Origin: an uncultured Actinomycetes bacterium | GTDB taxonomy: Bacteria; Actinomycetota; Thermoleophilia; Solirubrobacterales; Solirubrobacteraceae | DNA length: 33,391 bases | Direction: 5' to 3' | Assembly: GCA_937888775.1 (NCBI GenBank) | Contig: CALAQT010000589.1 | Location: 1-33,391, forward strand | In this document: in pieces, positions 30,365-33,391 of the stretch | Layout of the letters: the number at the start of each line of letters is the position of its first letter | Numbering within the stretch: the first letter of the stretch is position 1 | The notes under the pieces: generated by a model | Database searches by the model: none | What the model saw: the letters and a program-made list of their open reading frames with translations, nothing else | Told to the model about the DNA's origin: nothing | Program-made: the position numbers and the translations under genes

Positions 30365-32380
30365 CTACGCGAGGCTAGGATGGATCCCGGCGTCGGCGAG
30401 GACCGCCGAGATCGCGTCGAGCCCACTGTAGATGCGCCCCTGCCAGCGCAAGGCGGGCGCGCTCTGGATGCCCAGCTGCCCAAGGCGACCAGCAGCCCAG
30501 TCCAGCTCAGCATCCCAGTCAGAGCCCTCCTCCATCGCCGTCTTGGCCTCCTCGATCTCGAGGCCGACCTCCCGCACGATCAGGCGCAGATAGTCGCCCC
30601 GGTCATCTTCGGCGTCTCGGTCTTCGAGGCTGGGCTCATCACCGAGACGGTCGAGATCAACGCCGGCCGCCCAGGCCAAACGGGTCGCGCGAATCGTGAA
30701 GATCGCGCCACGAGCGCGTGCCGAGGCAAATGTCGCCAGGCGCATCGCCCTGCGCAGTTGCGCCGGGTGGCGCTCGGGCCGCACGAAGGGAAGCTGCAGG
30801 CGATCGACCTGGCGTCGCGCAGCCTCGAGGTCGAGGTCCAGCCGGGCTGGCTTGCTGATCAGCGGGCACCACACAGCACCCTGTTGCTCGACGGCCAGGT
30901 CCGACAGCGAGCGAACGAGAAGATACGTCTCGATCGATGCGAGATCTATTACGACCAGCGGCACATCCGGATCGCTCCAACATGGTTCGGCGGGCCTAGG
31001 CTGCCTGCGCGGGCTGGGGGGAGGGGCGGAAGACGGGTTCGGAGCGCGACCGGCGGACCGAGCACTCCCGCGACCACCGAGAATGAGCTGAACCGCAGAC
31101 TCGTGGCCGATCACGGGCGCGAGCGCGAGATATGTCGCGTCGTCGACGAGCTCGCTCAGCCGATCGACCTGGCCACGAGCGACGTAGTCGTGGATGACCG
31201 CCCAGATCGCGCCGACGATCGCATCGGCGATCAGCTCAGACGGCCGCTGCCAGTCCGGTATGTGTCTGATGAACACGTCCGCGAACTTCTCCAGCATTCT
31301 GGACCGGCGCTCGATCGCCGACGGTCCGACCGCGAAGATCTCGATAAACGCCACACGGGCGAGGAACGGATGGCCAGCCACGTGATTCAGCAGCGCCGCA
31401 ATCCCGCTGCGCACACCCTCCGGCCAGCCACCGGCATCGCGCGAGGTCCTCGCGGCGCATACGAGCGCTTCAGCGCCCAGAAGATCGAAGGCGGCAAGGA
31501 AGCATGCCTCGATCGCGTCAGGGCCGTCGTAGATGGCGTTGAACATCTCTTCCCCGACGCCAGCGACCCGGGCGATCCTCGGCACGCTCAGAGCGCTGTA
31601 GCCGTGGCTCGTCGCGATGGCGGCGGCGGCCCGCAGGATGCGCAGGCCATCATCCTTGCCCCGCAGCCCTCGCTGTGGCCGAGCTGCGGCTCGCGGTGTC
31701 TGAGCCTGCGTCGAGCAGTGCCAAGGGCGATAGCTGGACACCCACGCGGACAGCTCATCGGCCGTGGCGGACAGTTCGTCAATCTTGCCAGCGAGCAGGT
31801 ACACGCGCGTCACCCGCTCGACACCGCCGACGATGCCCTTCGCGATCGTCGGCGAGAGCGTGACCCCGCGGGACGGGCTGCTGATGCTCGCAGCGATCAG
31901 GCCTTCGAACATCTCCCGGCCACGGTCCATGCGCGCGAAGGCCGCGGGCCCAGCGGCGAATGGCTCCAACAGCGCGAATCGAGCCGCTCGAGGCTCGCTG
32001 GCCGCCTCCACGGCGAACTGCTCGAAGGCGCGACACAAGCGGTGCTCGGGGTCCTCCTCGCCTCGATAGCTCAAGCTGATTCGCTCCGCCGCGTGGCCAA
32101 CGACGTAATCGTAGGTCGCAAGGAAGCAGCCCTCCTTCTTGTCGAACAGTTCGTAGAACGCTCGTTCCGAGACACCAGCCAGCAGACAGACTTCGCGGGC
32201 CGTCGTCTTCTGATAGCCATGTCGGGCGACTGCCTCGATCATCGCTCCGTGCAAGCGCCGGCGCTGGTCAGCGGCCACCTGGTCTTTGCTCAAGCCGTCA
32301 GCGCCACGCCGCCCACCCGGCAGCTTCACGTACAACGGCTCGATCTGGACGGGCCTTGCGTCGATCAGTGCTGGTGGCAT
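30365..32380 (-). CDS. TetR-TetR-DsbA-like fusion regulator
   Basis: 671 aa in one frame. Domain 1, TetR HTH at about 43-95 (GYQKTTAREVCLLAGVSERA, FYELFDKKEGCFLATYDYVV) with its own helical ligand domain to ~220. Domain 2, a second TetR at about 244-300 (HGYSALSVPRIARVAGVGEE, MFNAIYDGPDAIEACFLAAF) with ligand domain to ~430. A Pro/Arg-rich linker follows (440-470). Domain 3 is a DsbA/HCCA-isomerase-like thioredoxin fold (475-665): strand VPLVVIDLASIETYLLV, helical insert ATFASARARGAIFTIRATRLAWAAG in two parts, LGIQSAPALRWQGRIYSGLD. The position of the usual CxxC reads ASIETY, so it cannot be a thiol oxidoreductase; a ligand- or CoA-thioester-sensing role is possible. GGAG 5 nt before the ATG supports the start. 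An open antisense frame of similar length is a shadow. Confidence 0.85.
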   Translation of the reverse strand: MPPALIDARPVQIEPLYVKLPGGRRGADGLSKDQVAADQRRRLHGAMIEAVARHGYQKTTAREVCLLAGVSERAFYELFDKKEGCFLATYDYVVGHAAERISLSYRGEEDPEHRLCRAFEQFAVEAASEPRAARFALLEPFAAGPAAFARMDRGREMFEGLIAASISSPSRGVTLSPTIAKGIVGGVERVTRVYLLAGKIDELSATADELSAWVSSYRPWHCSTQAQTPRAAARPQRGLRGKDDGLRILRAAAAIATSHGYSALSVPRIARVAGVGEEMFNAIYDGPDAIEACFLAAFDLLGAEALVCAARTSRDAGGWPEGVRSGIAALLNHVAGHPFLARVAFIEIFAVGPSAIERRSRMLEKFADVFIRHIPDWQRPSELIADAIVGAIWAVIHDYVARGQVDRLSELVDDATYLALAPVIGHESAVQLILGGRGSARSAGRAPNPSSAPPPSPRRQPRPAEPCWSDPDVPLVVIDLASIETYLLVRSLSDLAVEQQGAVWCPLISKPARLDLDLEAARRQVDRLQLPFVRPERHPAQLRRAMRLATFASARARGAIFTIRATRLAWAAGVDLDRLGDEPSLEDRDAEDDRGDYLRLIVREVGLEIEEAKTAMEEGSDWDAELDWAAGRLGQLGIQSAPALRWQGRIYSGLDAISAVLADAGIHPSLA

Positions 32381-32467
32381 CTAGGCTCCAACGACCCCTG
32401 ATCGCGTCCCCGCTGTTACCGCTTTGGTCATGGTCTAGTTGGTTCTGCCCCGTAAGGATCGACGGAC

Positions 32468-32701
32468 ATGGCTGGCCTACCTCAGAAGTTGGGCGAGAAT
32501 GTCCGCGACGCCCGCAAAGAACGCGGCTGGACCCAGGAGGAGCTGTCGGCTAGGACCAAGCTGGCCGTCGTCCAGATCTCAAGGATCGAGCGAGGCAAGC
32601 GCGAGATCAGACTCAGCACGCTCATCCGCCTCCTCGACGGCCTCGAAGTCGCACCCGACGTGCTCCTGCGGGGGCTGTACAAGGGCCGCAGCAGGCGCTG
32701 A
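32468..32701 (+). CDS. XRE-family HTH regulator 1
   Basis: 77 aa, almost entirely a Cro/C1-type HTH (about 8-63): LGENVRDARKERGWTQEELS, turn, RTKLAVVQISRIERGKREIR, then LSTLIRLLDGLEVAPDVLL. An Arg/Lys-rich tail follows. No sensor domain, so it is a small repressor or antitoxin-type DNA binder. AAGGAT at 32454-32459 is 8 nt before the ATG. It is divergent from the TetR fusion with 87 bp between starts and first of three XRE genes in a row. Confidence 0.85.
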   Translation: MAGLPQKLGENVRDARKERGWTQEELSARTKLAVVQISRIERGKREIRLSTLIRLLDGLEVAPDVLLRGLYKGRSRR

Positions 32702-32792
32702 CCCGATACGACAGGCCGCGTGGCTGCGGAGCGGTCGCGCCGGGACGTCCGCGAGGGAACACACGGTTGCATAGCGTAGCTGGCCACGTCGA

Positions 32793-32810
32793 TATGGAAC
32801 CTACTCCATA
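32793..32810. promoter_or_regulatory. Palindrome before XRE 2 (candidate operator)
   Basis: TATGGA and TCCATA, perfect 6-bp arms with a 6-bp spacer, ending 34 bp before the GTG at 32845. It also carries GGAAC, as the palindrome before XRE 3 does. Confidence 0.5.
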
Positions 32811-32844
32811 GCCAAGAGCATGCGTAGCACCGAGGGTTCCGGGG

Positions 32845-33126
32845 GTGCCCAACACCGCCAAAGAACCCCAGATTGCCCTGGGCCGCGCGATCTGCATGCG
32901 ACGCGAAGAGCTCGAGATCTCCCAGCAGGCCCTCGGCTTGGAGCTCGGCAAGGACCAGGGCTGGATCTCCCACATCGAGAACGGACGGAGTAACCCCGCC
33001 TACGGTACGGTGAATCAGATTGCTCGCCTGCTCGGGCTGCGGCTGTCCGAGCTCGTGGCCTTGGCCGAGTCGATCGAGACAGCGGATCGCAGACCGCTTG
33101 ATCGACCTCTGCGTCCTAAACCCTGA
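32845..33126 (+). CDS. XRE-family HTH regulator 2
   Basis: 93 aa. HTH at about 10-68: IALGRAICMRREELEISQQA, LGLELGKDQGWISHIENGRS, NPAYGTVNQIARLLGLRLSE. A charged Pro/Arg tail follows. The N-terminus (VPNTAKEPQIALGRAI) resembles that of XRE 3 (VPRSPTPQAAIGRAI), and the bases before both GTG codons share CCGAGG-N-TTCCGG, so the two genes are paralogues copied with their leaders. It is probably autoregulated through the palindrome upstream. Confidence 0.85.
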   Translation: MPNTAKEPQIALGRAICMRREELEISQQALGLELGKDQGWISHIENGRSNPAYGTVNQIARLLGLRLSELVALAESIETADRRPLDRPLRPKP

Positions 33127-33213
33127 TCCTTCCCTCACACCATTCACCCGGTTCTCCCTCACTCGCACCGGCGAGCCTGACTCCCGATTCAGCCCATAGG
33201 TCCTGAGCATACC

Positions 33214-33227
33214 GGAACTATAGTTCC
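33214..33227. promoter_or_regulatory. Perfect 14-bp palindrome before XRE 3 (candidate operator)
   Basis: GGAACTATAGTTCC, a perfect inverted repeat, ending 35 bp before the GTG at 33263. The distance matches that of the different palindrome before XRE 2 within one base. Confidence 0.6.
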
Positions 33228-33262
33228 TGGTCACGAGAGCGCCGTACCCCGAGGCTTCCGGT

Positions 33263-33391
33263 GTGCCGCGAAGCCCGACACCACAAGCCGCGATCGGCCG
33301 CGCGATCAGCCTACGCCGACTCGAGCAGGACCTGACGCAGGAGGCACTCGCCGACGCGGCGGGAATCAGCGTGCGCAGACTTCGTGAGATC
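33263..33391 (+). CDS. XRE-family HTH regulator 3 (partial, cut by window end)
   Basis: 43 codons visible: VPRSPTPQAAIGRAISLRRL, then EQDLTQEALADAAGISVRRL and REI. This covers the first three helices of a Cro/C1 HTH. The GTG at 33263 is chosen by alignment with XRE 2 and the shared CCGAGG-N-TTCCGG leader directly before it. The C-terminus lies outside the window. Confidence 0.8.
   Translation, partial: MPRSPTPQAAIGRAISLRRLEQDLTQEALADAAGISVRRLREI

Noticed and set aside
30317..32401. 694-aa + strand ORF
   Set aside because: Antisense to the TetR fusion. The minus frame has HTH motifs and a Shine-Dalgarno; the + frame is Arg/Asp-rich without recognisable domains.
32796..32830. ECF-sigma promoter (GGAAC -35) before the XRE genes
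   Set aside because: GGAAC is part of each palindrome, and the distance to a CGTA-like -10 is 22-24 bp, longer than usual for ECF promoters.

Overview
The window reads as a high-GC actinobacterial chromosome segment, most likely class Thermoleophilia (Solirubrobacterales or a close relative). The clues are the composition, frequent GTG starts, duplicated TetR and HxlR regulators, and very large secreted proteins. One of these ends in the Lys-rich 'LTRAQKL..ALKSCKK' tail that I associate with that class. The taxonomy is inference from protein style; there is no rRNA gene. Bases 1-47 are Illumina sequencing adapter, so the window starts at the raw end of an untrimmed contig.

Left half (about 0.06-17.6 kb): an accessory, defence-like region. 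In order it holds an unknown two-TM protein, a SAM methyltransferase, an Abi-C-like gene split by a one-base frameshift, a divergent PD-(D/E)XK-like nuclease, and three small genes (two winged-helix). Next comes a 10.4-kb segment bounded by two diverged ~250-bp direct repeats. Each repeat begins with a -10 box and the 5' half of a tRNA-Ser(UGA) gene. Inside it lie a VOC protein, a tandem-GNAT acetyltransferase, a membrane protein, a D-2-hydroxyacid dehydrogenase, an Mrr-like nuclease, an HNH nuclease, another nuclease-like protein, an ApeA/HEPN-like protein and a ComEC-type metallo-beta-lactamase protein. Many of these genes have a TANNNT box 6-9 nt before the start codon and no Shine-Dalgarno, which suggests leaderless transcripts.

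Middle (17.6-20.4 kb): mostly small or doubtful genes, a hairpin-rich non-coding stretch and purU (formyltetrahydrofolate deformylase). It also contains decayed copies of genes found intact farther right: a DsbA-like domain piece, the last codons of a secreted protein, and a leader shared with the HxlR gene.

Right half (20.4-33.4 kb): a two-gene operon for giant secreted proteins (1622 aa with four Ig-like repeats, then 832 aa with a propeller-like body), a 210-aa secreted protein with a terminator hairpin, a double-HxlR regulator, and a 671-aa TetR-TetR-DsbA-like fusion. Three tandem XRE-type regulators run divergently from the fusion, the last cut by the window end. The second and third have different palindromes at almost the same distance before their starts.

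The best candidates for something new are the tRNA-half-bounded nuclease island with its metallo-beta-lactamase/HEPN pair, and the regulator fusion whose thioredoxin-like domain has no CxxC.
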